Source of the DNA: VXYK01 sp965214565
GTDB taxonomy: Bacteria > Actinomycetota > Acidimicrobiia > Acidimicrobiales > Aldehydirespiratoraceae
Direction of reading: 5' to 3'
Length of the DNA stretch: 64,000 nucleotides
Assembly (NCBI GenBank): GCA_965214565.1
Contig: OZ243951.1
Coordinates: 1,612,001 to 1,676,000 of the forward strand
Shown: positions 26,226 to 34,531 of the stretch, in pieces
How positions within the stretch are numbered: position 1 is the first letter of the stretch
Layout of the letters: every line of letters begins with the position of its first letter
Position numbers and translations under genes: made by a program
The notes under the pieces: generated by a model
The model's input: the letters and a program-made list of their open reading frames with translations, nothing else
Databases searched by the model: none
Told to the model about the DNA's origin: nothing

Positions 26226-27734
26226 TCAGGGCTTCTGAGCGCGTTTTTGTTTGCGGGCTCGTGATCGACGGGCGACTGCCTGTCTCAGTGAGTCGAGGTG
26301 GGCGAACAACAGAATCGCCATTGAGCCGATGAGCACCGGCCACGATCCGAGCACCACTGCGGGGGTGCGGCCCTCGCGCAGTTCGATCGTCTCGATCAGG
26401 ACTTTCTGTTCGCTGACACCTGTGCGGGCGACCACCTCACCGGACGGGTTGATGATGGCGGAGAATCCGGTTGGGGCTGCCTGCAGAACCCACCGGTCCG
26501 TCTCCAGCGCCCGGAGTTGACTCGATGCGATCTGTTGGCTCTGCACGATCGTGAGCCAGTAGCTCGAACCGTTGGTGGGGTTGAGCAGAACGGTGCCGCC
26601 GTTGCCGATTGCGTCGCGGGCGCGATGGTCGAAGAAGACCTCCCAGGAGATGGCGATGCCGAGGGGTCCGAGTTCACTGTTGACAACCGCCGGATCCGTT
26701 CCGGCTCTGACGTCCCTGCCGGGAAGTTCGCTGCTGAACCGCTCGATGAAGCCGCGGAGCGGCACGAACTCACCGAAGGGCACCAACTGGACCTTGTCGT
26801 AGCGGTCCCGGGTAATTCCGCTCGAGTCGGAGACGATCGAGTAGTTCCGGTTGGCGGTGCGGTCCACGCTCGGCTCGAACCATCCCGTGACCAGCACTGC
26901 GTTGAGGTCGTCGGCTAGCTGCGAGACCCGGGTCACCGCTTCGCTGCGTCCCAGCAGCGGCTCGGGACAGGGGTCTGCTGCCGTGGCGTTGACGACGGGA
27001 TGCACGACGTCCTCGGGCCACAGCACGAGATCCACTGGTTCGTCGATGAGCCGGCTGGCGGCCATGTGCCGTTCGAACACCTGTCGGTTCTCGCACAGGT
27101 CAGCCCGTGTGTTCTGCGGCCCGCCGCCCTGCACGACTGCTACCCGGATGCTGTCACCCTCGTCTGCGGCGACCAGGGGCAGCAGCCCGGCGAGGGGTAT
27201 AGCGACGAGCACGACCACGGCCTCGAGGTTCACCCTGCGGCGTTTGAGGAGGTCTGCGAGGATCACACCGGCGAGAGCCATCAAGACCACGAGGATCGGC
27301 GATCCGAGCAGCCTGACTGAGGATGCGAGTGGTGTGGCGACGCCTGCCATTGCCAGCGTTGAGATGGGGACTCCGCCGAACGGCCAATTCCAGCGGATCA
27401 GTTCCGCCAACGCGACCGCGGCACAGAATACTGCGCCGCGGTAGCCGCGGTCGCTTGGTGTGATCCATCCGACCAGGGCGGTCGTGACGCTGAACGCGGC
27501 TGCTGCCACGGGCCAGCCGATCGGTGTCAGGTCCGCCATCCACACGGTGCTCGGAAAGAACCAGGCTGCGCCGACGAGCAGCGAGCGCCCGAATCGGCCG
27601 TGGGGAGTCAGCTGGTCGAGCAGTTGGAACCACAGCGCCAGCCCTGCGATTGTGAGCGGCCACCAACCCCAGGGTGGGAGCCCGGAGGCGATGAGCACAC
27701 CTGCGAGTATCGACAGCGTCCGTGTCTTTTTCAC
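26226..27734 (-). CDS. lnt: Apolipoprotein N-acyltransferase homologue with Cys-to-Ser active site
   Basis: A 502-residue membrane protein with about six N-terminal and one C-terminal transmembrane helices around a periplasmic-side nitrilase domain (about 195-450). Lnt transfers an acyl chain to the N-terminal cysteine of lipoproteins through a Glu-Lys-Cys triad. Here Glu241 (LWPEDV) and Lys314 (YDKVQLVPFGEF) are present, but the nucleophile position in the ICYE-like motif reads ISWE: Ser363, codon TCC at 26646-26648. A single base would separate it from TGC. The protein is otherwise intact, so it may be inactive as an N-acyltransferase or have changed role. Start GTG. Confidence 0.85.
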   Translation of the reverse strand: MKKTRTLSILAGVLIASGLPPWGWWPLTIAGLALWFQLLDQLTPHGRFGRSLLVGAAWFFPSTVWMADLTPIGWPVAAAAFSVTTALVGWITPSDRGYRGAVFCAAVALAELIRWNWPFGGVPISTLAMAGVATPLASSVRLLGSPILVVLMALAGVILADLLKRRRVNLEAVVVLVAIPLAGLLPLVAADEGDSIRVAVVQGGGPQNTRADLCENRQVFERHMAASRLIDEPVDLVLWPEDVVHPVVNATAADPCPEPLLGRSEAVTRVSQLADDLNAVLVTGWFEPSVDRTANRNYSIVSDSSGITRDRYDKVQLVPFGEFVPLRGFIERFSSELPGRDVRAGTDPAVVNSELGPLGIAISWEVFFDHRARDAIGNGGTVLLNPTNGSSYWLTIVQSQQIASSQLRALETDRWVLQAAPTGFSAIINPSGEVVARTGVSEQKVLIETIELREGRTPAVVLGSWPVLIGSMAILLFAHLDSLRQAVARRSRARKQKRAQKP

Positions 27735-27753
27735 GGCCCGGGGTCGGTTCGGT

Positions 27754-28449
27754 TCATGATCGCCTGGGAAGGTTGACTCTGAGTCGGCGTACGCCTCCGA
27801 TCTCTCCTACCCCTTTGATCTGGATGGTCACGTCGTCTTCGCTGATGACCCATTCGGGCATGTCGGCGGGTTCAGCGACTGCAAGGATCTCGTCGGGGTG
27901 TGCTGCGGCACAGAGTTTGGCAGCGAGATTGACTGGCTCCCCGATGTAGTCGTCGCCCTCGAACAGCAGGGCGATGCCAGTGGCGATTCCGACTCGAACC
28001 TGGATCTCGCTGTCGGAGAACGCGTGGACGAGGTGCGCGCCCGAGGCGATTGTGGGGGGCGCGTCGGTCCCCACGAGCATGACTCCGTCGCCGAGCCATT
28101 TGGCTACTCGCACGCCGCGCCTGGCGGCGACGTTGCGGGCGATCCGCCGGAACTGCCCGAGCTGGCCGACGGCGGCGTGGGGGCCGTTGTCGCGTGTGAA
28201 GGCGGTGAATCCGCTCAGGTCCGCGAAGCAGAAGGTTCGGGTGACGTTGAGGTGGGCCTCGCCCTCGGTCAGTTCGTGGGGGGGAGCCACCCGGTCGGTC
28301 TGTGCTGCGTCAGCCCATTCCCGAGCGGGGCCGGTGTCTGCGGCGAGCAGCGGCAGCAGCAGTTCGCCGGTCGAATCGACTCTCTGTGGCCTTATTTTGT
28401 CGGGGTCGTTCGGACTTGGAATCGCTTCGGTGCCCGTGGTTTGTGTCAC
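27754..28449 (-). CDS. Class III adenylate/guanylate cyclase domain protein
   Basis: A 231-residue soluble protein consisting mainly of one class III nucleotide cyclase domain (about residues 68-200). The two metal-binding aspartates appear in FADLSGFTAF and WLGDGVMLVG. The transition-state motif VNxAAR reads VNLAAKL, so the asparagine is present but the arginine is lysine. There is no sensor or membrane domain, only a Pro-rich 60-residue N-terminus. It starts at GTG. It would make cAMP or cGMP as a homodimer if active. Confidence 0.85.
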   Translation of the reverse strand: MTQTTGTEAIPSPNDPDKIRPQRVDSTGELLLPLLAADTGPAREWADAAQTDRVAPPHELTEGEAHLNVTRTFCFADLSGFTAFTRDNGPHAAVGQLGQFRRIARNVAARRGVRVAKWLGDGVMLVGTDAPPTIASGAHLVHAFSDSEIQVRVGIATGIALLFEGDDYIGEPVNLAAKLCAAAHPDEILAVAEPADMPEWVISEDDVTIQIKGVGEIGGVRRLRVNLPRRS

Positions 28450-28471
28450 AGCTACAGAATGTCACACTTGG

Positions 28472-28858
28472 TCATACACGGTGGCCGCATACCGGCCATG
28501 GTTGTTTGCCGCGCTCGGACCAGAGTGCCCGGGTCATGGCATCCTGCCACCATGGTTCGACTTCTGCGGGGTCTCGGCCCACGAGCCAGGGAAAGTGACG
28601 TTCGGCGACGCCGTCCCATGTGTGTTGAACGAACTGGTACGCGCCTCTGTAGAGGCCTATGGGGTTGGTCCATAACGAGACGGCGGCGTAGTTGTCGGAT
28701 GATTCGCAGTCGCGCAGGCGTTTGAGTTCCTCGGCGGAGAGCACGTGGTTGACGTGGTCGGTGGCATTGAGGTAGAACGCGACTTCTTCGGGGGTACAGG
28801 AGGACGCGAACAATAGTGCTGTCAGCGCGATGACGATTGCGCGTACTCGTAGGGGCAT
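28472..28858 (-). CDS. Rpf/transglycosylase-like lipoprotein
   Basis: A 128-residue secreted lipoprotein. The signal peptide ends in a lipobox LFASSC (cysteine about residue 21). Residues about 42-125 resemble the small lysozyme-like domain of resuscitation-promoting factors and related transglycosylases: LRDCESSDNYAAV with the catalytic-type glutamate (CESSDNY), GLYRGAYQFVQHTWDGVA and the closing WPVCG. It probably cleaves or binds peptidoglycan outside the membrane. Promoter not identified. Confidence 0.75.
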   Translation of the reverse strand: MPLRVRAIVIALTALLFASSCTPEEVAFYLNATDHVNHVLSAEELKRLRDCESSDNYAAVSLWTNPIGLYRGAYQFVQHTWDGVAERHFPWLVGRDPAEVEPWWQDAMTRALWSERGKQPWPVCGHRV

Positions 28859-29060
28859 GGTTGTTTGGTTTCCTTAGTGCAGGACGTTCGTCCGGTGTTG
28901 GGAGTAGCGGTCCGCTCGGCGGGCGTTTGGCGTTGATTGACACAACGCGGGGTGTTGTCAGGGTTTCGGGGTCCGGGATCCGCTCGGGTTTGTCACATGA
29001 CTGTAATATCGACCACAGAACTGTAACGAACCCGTGTCGTCATTCCAACCTGGAGCAGCC

Positions 29061-30533
29061 TCACTCGATGTTGGTGCCAGTCCGGTCGGGGTGTTCGTGC
29101 AGCCATGACTCGACCAACCCCGCGGCCTCGCGACCTGCCAGTTCGGTCACGACGTCGAGGAACGCGGCGGTCGTGGTATTGGCGTTGGTGCTGCGTTCGT
29201 AGTGGGTCCCCAGAATCTCTGTGAATACTCTGTCGCCGACGGACTTTCGCAGTTCGTGAAGCGTCACGGCACCGATGAAATACACCGAGTCGCCGAACAT
29301 CTCAGCGATTTCGATCTCCAGCGGGGGATCGTTGTAGGCCAGTTGGCTGTGCCATTCGGCCGCCCGGTCGTCGAGGTTCCATCCGTGATGCTCGGCCATG
29401 TACATGGCGGACAGATACGTGGCAAAACCCTCGTGCAGCCAGGTTTCCCGCCAGTCCTGAAGGGTCGACGAATTGCCGATCCATTGGTGCACGATCTCAT
29501 GGGAGACCGTGAATGGGTCGATCGTGTGGCGGCCGTGCAGCGACAGGGTCTGGTTCTCGAGCGCGAAGCCGAGACTGAACGGCAGCACGATCGAGCCGTA
29601 GACCTCGTACGGGTAGGGACCGAGCAGGTCTTCGTAGAAGCGGATCACCTGAGGGGTTATCCGCAGTGCTTCGACGATCTCGTCTGAGTCGCCTCGGGGG
29701 ACATAGTCGCGAATGAGCGGGCCGTCTGGCTGGTTGGCCTCGACGCGTTCAAAGTCACCGACGTAGACGGCTGCCAGATAGGTGGCCATCGGGTCGTCCA
29801 TCCTCCAGGTGGTGGTTATGTGGCCGTCGATGGCGGTCTCCTCGACAAGTATCCCGTTGGAAGCCGCGGTCAGAGGTTCGGGCACTGTCAGTCGGATCTC
29901 GAATGTGGCCTTGTCGGTCGGGTGGTTGTTGGACGGGAACCAGCTCATCGACCCGGAAGGCTCGCTGGCGGTGAAGATCACCCCGTCGATGTTGTGCCAG
30001 CCCAATTCGAAGAACGGCACACCCGGGTCGGAGATCGGCTCGGGCGATCCCGAGTAGCTCACCTCGGCGACGAACTCTGCCCCTGCCGCGAGCGGATCGT
30101 CAGGGACGACGACCAGTTCGGTGTCGTAGCGGGAGTGCTCGGCCGCGGACCCGTCGACAGTGACCGTGTGGACGGTGAGGCCCGACAGGTCCAGGTTGAA
30201 CTCCGAGAGCTCCTTTGTGGCCTGGGCGGTGATCGTGGTGAGCGCCTGGATCGTGTTGGCGTCCGGGTCGATGTCGAGGTCGATCTCGTAGTGGAGCACG
30301 TCGTAGCCCCCGTTCCCGAGGTACGGGTAAAAGCTGTCGCCCAAGCCTTCAGCCGCGCTGACCTCGCGCGGCACAGTCGTGGTTGCGATGGTCGTGCTCG
30401 TAGTCGTGGATGTGGCCGCGTCCGTCGTTGTCGCGGTGACCAAGGACTCGGCAACCGGACCATCGTCGGTTCCGCTGCACGCACCCCCCAACAGCGCCAC
30501 AACCAGAACAACAGTCATCCCCCGACGCCTCAC
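29061..30533 (-). CDS. M1-family zinc metallopeptidase lipoprotein
   Basis: A 490-residue extracytoplasmic aminopeptidase-like enzyme. The N-terminal lipobox is LLGGAC, followed by a Thr/Ser linker of about 35 residues. Residues about 70-240 form the M1 N-terminal beta domain (HYEIDLDIDPDANTIQ), and the zinc site is HEIVHQW near residue 343 with the second-shell glutamate in WLHEGFATYLS 19 residues on. The exopeptidase GxMEN-type motif reads ALENQ (GFALENQTLS), an acceptable variant. GTG and, five codons on, ATG are possible starts. Confidence 0.88.
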   Translation of the reverse strand: MRRRGMTVVLVVALLGGACSGTDDGPVAESLVTATTTDAATSTTTSTTIATTTVPREVSAAEGLGDSFYPYLGNGGYDVLHYEIDLDIDPDANTIQALTTITAQATKELSEFNLDLSGLTVHTVTVDGSAAEHSRYDTELVVVPDDPLAAGAEFVAEVSYSGSPEPISDPGVPFFELGWHNIDGVIFTASEPSGSMSWFPSNNHPTDKATFEIRLTVPEPLTAASNGILVEETAIDGHITTTWRMDDPMATYLAAVYVGDFERVEANQPDGPLIRDYVPRGDSDEIVEALRITPQVIRFYEDLLGPYPYEVYGSIVLPFSLGFALENQTLSLHGRHTIDPFTVSHEIVHQWIGNSSTLQDWRETWLHEGFATYLSAMYMAEHHGWNLDDRAAEWHSQLAYNDPPLEIEIAEMFGDSVYFIGAVTLHELRKSVGDRVFTEILGTHYERSTNANTTTAAFLDVVTELAGREAAGLVESWLHEHPDRTGTNIE

Positions 30534-30590
30534 GCCGCAAGTGTAGTTATAGGGTTACCAGGCAATGCGGGTACCCAAGAGACGAGAACA

Positions 30591-31112
30591 ATGAGCGGAT
30601 CGTTGGGCAACGGACCGTTGACGATACGCGAAACGTACAATCCTGTGGGCAGGGCGATGTTCCTGGTCAGCGCCGCGGTAATCGCTGGGTTCGCAGTGTT
30701 CTCCGGCTATGGAGTCATGGACCTCCACAGTTCAGGCGAGTCCATTTTCAAGGTGATCGGCGCCGCTGTGGCTACGGTATTTTGCTTTGTTTGTACCTAC
30801 GGACTGTGGCGTGCCGACTTGGAGCTTCGGATCGACGATGAGCGGATCGCAGCGCGTGCGTGGCCGTTTCCTTCGAAGGTGGTTCCCATCGATCAGGTTC
30901 TTGAGAGCGAGGTCGTCAAGATCGATCCGCTACGGGACTACGGGGGCTGGGGTCTCAAGGGATCCAGGCGGGACATGCTCATCGGTGGAGGCGGCACGAC
31001 CGCACTGCGGATCACCTACACCCACGAGTCCGGTGAGGAACGCAAACTGGCCTTCCTCACCGATCGAGCCGAAGAGGTCGACCAGCTCATCGCCTCACAA
31101 TTGGCGCACTGA
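30591..31112 (+). CDS. Membrane protein with PH-like domain
   Basis: A 173-residue protein with two transmembrane helices (about residues 25-45 and 55-75) and a C-terminal beta-rich bacterial PH-like domain (RIDDERIAARAWPFPSKVVPIDQV, then ALRITYTHESGEERKLAFLTD). The start is ATG 30591. Its 3' end converges on a degenerate copy of the ppoX 3' end; its own last 57 codons are duplicated at 34354-34531, after two IS elements. The function of such small PH-like membrane proteins is unknown. Confidence 0.75.
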   Translation: MSGSLGNGPLTIRETYNPVGRAMFLVSAAVIAGFAVFSGYGVMDLHSSGESIFKVIGAAVATVFCFVCTYGLWRADLELRIDDERIAARAWPFPSKVVPIDQVLESEVVKIDPLRDYGGWGLKGSRRDMLIGGGGTTALRITYTHESGEERKLAFLTDRAEEVDQLIASQLAH

Positions 31113-31345
31113 TCCGGCGCGGGCTTGGCCGGACGCAGGCGGGGAGGCCCAGGCCGCGCATGGATGCGCCGGGGACGGTGATGCCGGGGGTGTTACGCGC
31201 CAAGGACGGCGGCCCCCATCGGTGGTTGCGACAAATCGGCCATGATGGCCGGGGAGGTACTGCGGGAGGCTTCGGCGCTACGGCGGGACCCGTACGGCAG
31301 TCTCACCTTGCAGCCCGATTGTCAGCGCCAATTCCTGGCGCAGGG
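31095..31345 (-). pseudogene. Degenerate copy of the ppoX 3' end
   Basis: The sequence matches the last 80 or so codons of the intact ppoX at 34514-34760 in the same orientation, including the closing RAGSVRQL. It carries a premature stop (TAG within VPP*RRSLPQYLPG) and an insertion of about 44 bases at 31207-31246 that matches the repeat at 18353-18392. It is left over from duplication of the PH-gene/ppoX junction. Confidence 0.8.
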
Positions 31346-31352
31346 TTCGGAA

Positions 31353-31619
31353 TCACCCCCTGACCGCGGGTTCCTGCGCCGGTTCAGACATTACGTAGAG
31401 ATCGACTTCGAGGGTCGGGTTCAGAATGTCTTCGGTTTCAAGTCCGCCAGGTTGTCGGGCAAGTTTCTCTTGCACCTGTGCGAGCGTTTGGTCGTACTCG
31501 ACGGGTGGGACCAACCAGAACTCGGCGTGGACCTGTAGTCGTAAGTGCTCGATGGACTCCCGATAGGTCATTGTCTTGGTCCACGTGAGATCCGAAACGT
31601 CAAGTCGCAGGTGGGTCAT
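31353..31619 (-). CDS. Hypothetical protein fragment
   Basis: An 88-residue frame with an ATG start and natural-looking composition (EHLRLQVHAEFWLVPP, QVQEKLARQPGGLETE), with no recognised family, signal or membrane segment. It lies between the ppoX remnant and the left end of the first ISL3 element and may be the stump of a larger gene cut by these rearrangements. Confidence 0.4.
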   Translation of the reverse strand: MTHLRLDVSDLTWTKTMTYRESIEHLRLQVHAEFWLVPPVEYDQTLAQVQEKLARQPGGLETEDILNPTLEVDLYVMSEPAQEPAVRG

Positions 31620-31639
31620 GTGGAGGCTGGAGAAAACGG

Positions 31640-32937
31640 GAGCCTGCGCGTAATCGTGGGGTGGGGGGTGGTTGAGGGTCCCTGAGTTGGGGGTGGGGCC
31701 CTGCTGGAATCGGTGATTGCGATTACCAACGTTCCAGGAGGGCCCCGATGGCTTCAGATGTTATGCGGGTGCGGTTGCATCTGCGTCAGATTCGTGTGGT
31801 TGAGGTGTTGGTTGACACCCCGACTGTGTTGAGAGTGAGAGTCGAGTCGACCCAGACGCGGGTTCGGTGTCGGCGTTGCGGGTTCAAGTGCCACAAGGTT
31901 CATGACACCCGGGTGCGCGAGGTACGCGACTTGGAGGTGTCGGGCCGGCCAACGACGTTGGTGTGGACACGGCGCCGGTTCAGTTGCGGCAACTGTTCAG
32001 AGCGGTTCATAGAGGACCACGACTGCTTCGACGGCAGGTTGACACGCCGGTTGGCGCATCGCCTGGTCGCCGACGCGCAGGTCATGTCGATCCGTGCTGT
32101 GGTGCGTCGTCATGGTGTGCACTGGGGCGTGATCAACGCGCTGGTGCGTCAGTGGTCGGGGCTCATTGCTGCGCATCGCCGTAAGCAACGCTGCTCGGTG
32201 TTGCTGGTGGATGAGACGTCGATGCGTAAACGCCATCGCTATGTGACGGTGATCGTCAACGGCGACACCGGCCATACCCTGGCTGTGGTCGAGCATCGCT
32301 CCAGCGCAGCGCTCACAGGGTTTTTGATGTCACAACCCCACCGTTGGCGCCGCGGCGTCAAAGTCGTCGTCACCGACGGATCAACTGCCTACAAGAACTC
32401 TGTACAGACCTGTTTGCCCCACGCGCGTCATGTGCTGGACCGGTTCCATGTCATCAGATGGTTCACCGCCGGGTTGACCGCGGTGCGCCGCGACACCCAA
32501 CGCCGCCACGACGGCACCAAACCGGTCTTTGATCCACAAGTGTTCAAAGCCCGGTTCTTGATGCTGCGTCGAGGCGACACCCTCAGCGACACCGACCAGG
32601 CCCGTCTCGACAAACTCTTCGACACGCACCCAAGGCTGCAAGCCGGTTGGAACGCCCTGCAAGAACTCCACGGCCTCTACCTAGCCGACGACCACGACGG
32701 CGCCCTGCAAGCCCTCGACAGGTTCTGTGACCTATATGAGACCGGCGAGCTGCCCGAGTACCACAACATCGTCGACACCATCATCGCCTGGTCCACCGAG
32801 ATCCTCAACTGGCACCACACCAACCAAGCATCCAACGGCAGAATCGAAGGCACCAACAACCTCCTCCAAACCCTACGACGAACCGCCCACGGGTTCACCA
32901 ACCCCACCAACTACGCAGCCCGAGGACTGTTGATATC
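31640..32937 (+). mobile_element. ISL3-family element 1, right end truncated
   Basis: Contains a complete-looking transposase, a left end similar to that of element 2 (shared GTTGAGGGTCC/GGTGAGGGTCC and AATCGGTG) and no right terminal repeat, because element 2 begins at 32938 within the last codons of the transposase. The left border is approximate. Confidence 0.65.
31695..31746 (+). promoter_or_regulatory. Ribosome-site hairpin before ISL3 transposase 1
   Basis: Arms 31695-31709 (GGGGCCCTGCTGGAA) and 31732-31746 (TTCCAGGAGGGCCCC) pair in 14 of 15 positions with a single G-G mismatch and a 22-base loop. The 3' arm contains the ribosome site GGAGG and ends one base before the ATG. The transposase mRNA start would therefore be hidden in a stem. 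Confidence 0.75.
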
Positions 32938-32974
32938 CGGCTCATCGCGTTTGAGGGTGGAGTCGGTGGGGTGA
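31748..32974 (+). CDS. ISL3-family transposase 1
   Basis: A 408-residue DDE transposase. An N-terminal zinc-ribbon (CRRCGFKCHK, then CGNC) near residues 37-75 precedes a helix-turn-helix and the catalytic domain, with aspartates in VLLVDETS and VVVTDGSTAYKN and the glutamate in GRIEGTNNLLQTLRR. Its last 13 residues (GSSRLRVESVG) are encoded by the left terminal repeat of element 2, so the natural C-terminus was lost. Whether the chimeric protein is active is unknown. Confidence 0.9.
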   Translation: MASDVMRVRLHLRQIRVVEVLVDTPTVLRVRVESTQTRVRCRRCGFKCHKVHDTRVREVRDLEVSGRPTTLVWTRRRFSCGNCSERFIEDHDCFDGRLTRRLAHRLVADAQVMSIRAVVRRHGVHWGVINALVRQWSGLIAAHRRKQRCSVLLVDETSMRKRHRYVTVIVNGDTGHTLAVVEHRSSAALTGFLMSQPHRWRRGVKVVVTDGSTAYKNSVQTCLPHARHVLDRFHVIRWFTAGLTAVRRDTQRRHDGTKPVFDPQVFKARFLMLRRGDTLSDTDQARLDKLFDTHPRLQAGWNALQELHGLYLADDHDGALQALDRFCDLYETGELPEYHNIVDTIIAWSTEILNWHHTNQASNGRIEGTNNLLQTLRRTAHGFTNPTNYAARGLLISGSSRLRVESVG

Positions 32975-32993
32975 GGGTCCGCGGGTGAACGCG

Positions 32994-33047
32994 AGAGATC
33001 CCCCAGAATCGGTGCTGTATCTGCAGCCGAGGAACTGGAGGATCTCT
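32994..33047 (+). promoter_or_regulatory. Ribosome-site hairpin before ISL3 transposase 2
   Basis: Arms 32994-33006 (AGAGATCCCCCAG) and 33035-33047 (CTGGAGGATCTCT) pair in 12 of 13 positions with one C-A mismatch and a 28-base loop. The 3' arm contains GGAGG, six bases before the GTG start. The arms differ in sequence from element 1 but the design (8 bp, one mismatch, 4-6 bp) and the loop motif AATCGGTG are the same. Confidence 0.75.
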
Positions 33048-34340
33048 GTGGAAGTTGACCCTACACGCGTGTGTGAGTTGTTGGTTGGGTTGGGCGACGT
33101 GGAGGTGGTCGGCGTCGACGACGATGTGGGCGCGCCGTTGCGGGTGCATGTCCGTCGGCGGGCGGAGAGACCGGACTGTGCGGCCTGTGGCGGACCGTTG
33201 TGGTCCAACGGTGAACGGACCGTGGAGTTGGTTGACCTGCCGGTGTTCGGGCGGGCGGTGTTGCTGGTGTGGCACAAACGCCGGTGGCGCTGCGGGGGTA
33301 GCGAATGCGCGGCGGGTACGGTCACTGAACAGGACTGTGCGATTGCGCCGCCGCGTGAGCGCCTGACGACGCGGGCGGGTCGCTGGGTCACGCGTCAGGC
33401 CGGTCGTGGCCGCCCGCTCAAAGAAGTCGCATCAGAGCTGGGATGCAATTGGCATCCGGTGAACGGGTCGGTGCAACGTTGGGGCCAAGCACTGCTCGAA
33501 GCCGATGTCGAGCGGATCGGTGACACCGAGGCGTTGGGTCTTGACGAGCATCTGATGTGGCGCCGCGGGAAGTTCCGCACCAAAGCCTGGGCAACCGGTG
33601 TTGTTGATGTCGGTCGGGGACAGCTCCTTGACATAGTCCCAGGCAGAACCGCTGAAGCACCCGCGAAATGGCTGCTTGAACGGCCCTAGCAGTGGCGCAA
33701 CAACATTGCTTGGGCGGCGTTGGACCTGTCAGGGCCGTACCGGGCCGCGTTCGACACAGCGCTGCCGCACGCGAAGCAGGTCGCGGACCCGTTTCACGTC
33801 GTGAGATTGGGCAACGACGCGCTCGACGAGGTCCGGCGCAGAGTCCAGAACCAGACACTCGGGCACCGCGGACGTAAAGACGATCCGCTGTACCGGGCAC
33901 GCAAACTGTTGGTGTCAGGCTCTGAGAAGATCACCGACAACGGCCGTAACCGGCTGCGGGGACTGCTCGAAGCAGGCGACCCCCACGGAGAAGTCCGCAA
34001 CGCCTGGCACGCCAAAGAAACCCTGCGCGGCATCTATGACATCGGCGACCCCAAAGTTGGTGTCGAGACCGTCGAACAGCTCGCTGATGAGTTCCAAGAC
34101 CCGTGGCTACCCGAAGAGATCAACCGGCTCGGCCGGACCCTCCACCGCTGGAGAGTCCAAATCGCGAACTGGCATCGCGCTCGGGTCACCAACGCCGCTA
34201 CTGAAGCCGCCAACAACTTGATCAAACGCGTCAAACGCGTCGCGTTCGGGTTCACCAACTTCAACAACTACCGAATCCGCGCCCTACTGTACGCCGGCAA
34301 ACCCAACTGGACACTACTCGACACCCTCACTCCACCCTGA
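33048..34340 (+). pseudogene. ISL3-family transposase 2, interrupted by an in-frame TAG
   Basis: One reading frame of 431 codons split by a TAG at 33687-33689 (after KWLLERP, followed by QWRNNIAWAALDLSG in the same frame). The rest is intact: zinc-ribbon CAACGG/CGGSEC, catalytic aspartates in LGLDEHLMW and ALDLSGPYRAAF, and the glutamate in TNAATEAANNLIKRVKR. The start was placed at GTG 33048 because of the GGAGG ribosome site. It is a pseudogene unless the amber codon is read through. Confidence 0.85.
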
Positions 34341-34353
34341 AACGCGAAGAGCC

Positions 34354-34531
34354 GGAATACGGGGGTTGGGGTATCAAGGGAACCAGGCGGGACAGGCTCA
34401 TCGGTGGAGGCGGCACGACCGCACTATGGATCACTTACACCCACAGGTCCGGCGAGGAGCGCAAGCTGACCTTCCTCACCGAACGAACCGAAGAGGTCAA
34501 CCAGCTCATCGCCTCACAACTGGCGCACTGA
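34354..34531 (+). pseudogene. 3' remnant of the PH-like membrane protein gene
   Basis: Fifty-seven codons (YGGWGIKGTRRDRLIGGGG to LIASQLAH, stop) matching the C-terminus of the gene at 30591-31112. It begins exactly at the right end of ISL3 element 2 and has no start. It converges on and overlaps the intact ppoX by 18 bases, as the first copy does on the ppoX remnant. Confidence 0.85.

Larger units (their letters stand above)
32938..34352 (+). mobile_element. ISL3-family element 2, both ends present
   Basis: Terminal inverted repeats are visible: left GGCTCATCGCGTTTGAGGG (32938 on) and right, read inward, GGCTCTTCGCGTTTCAGGG (ending 34352). Flanking octamers TGATATCC and GGAATACG differ, so the 8-bp target duplication typical of ISL3 is absent, implying a rearrangement after insertion. 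The element truncates element 1 and abuts a PH-gene remnant. A solo right end of a close relative lies at 19325-19400. Confidence 0.85.
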
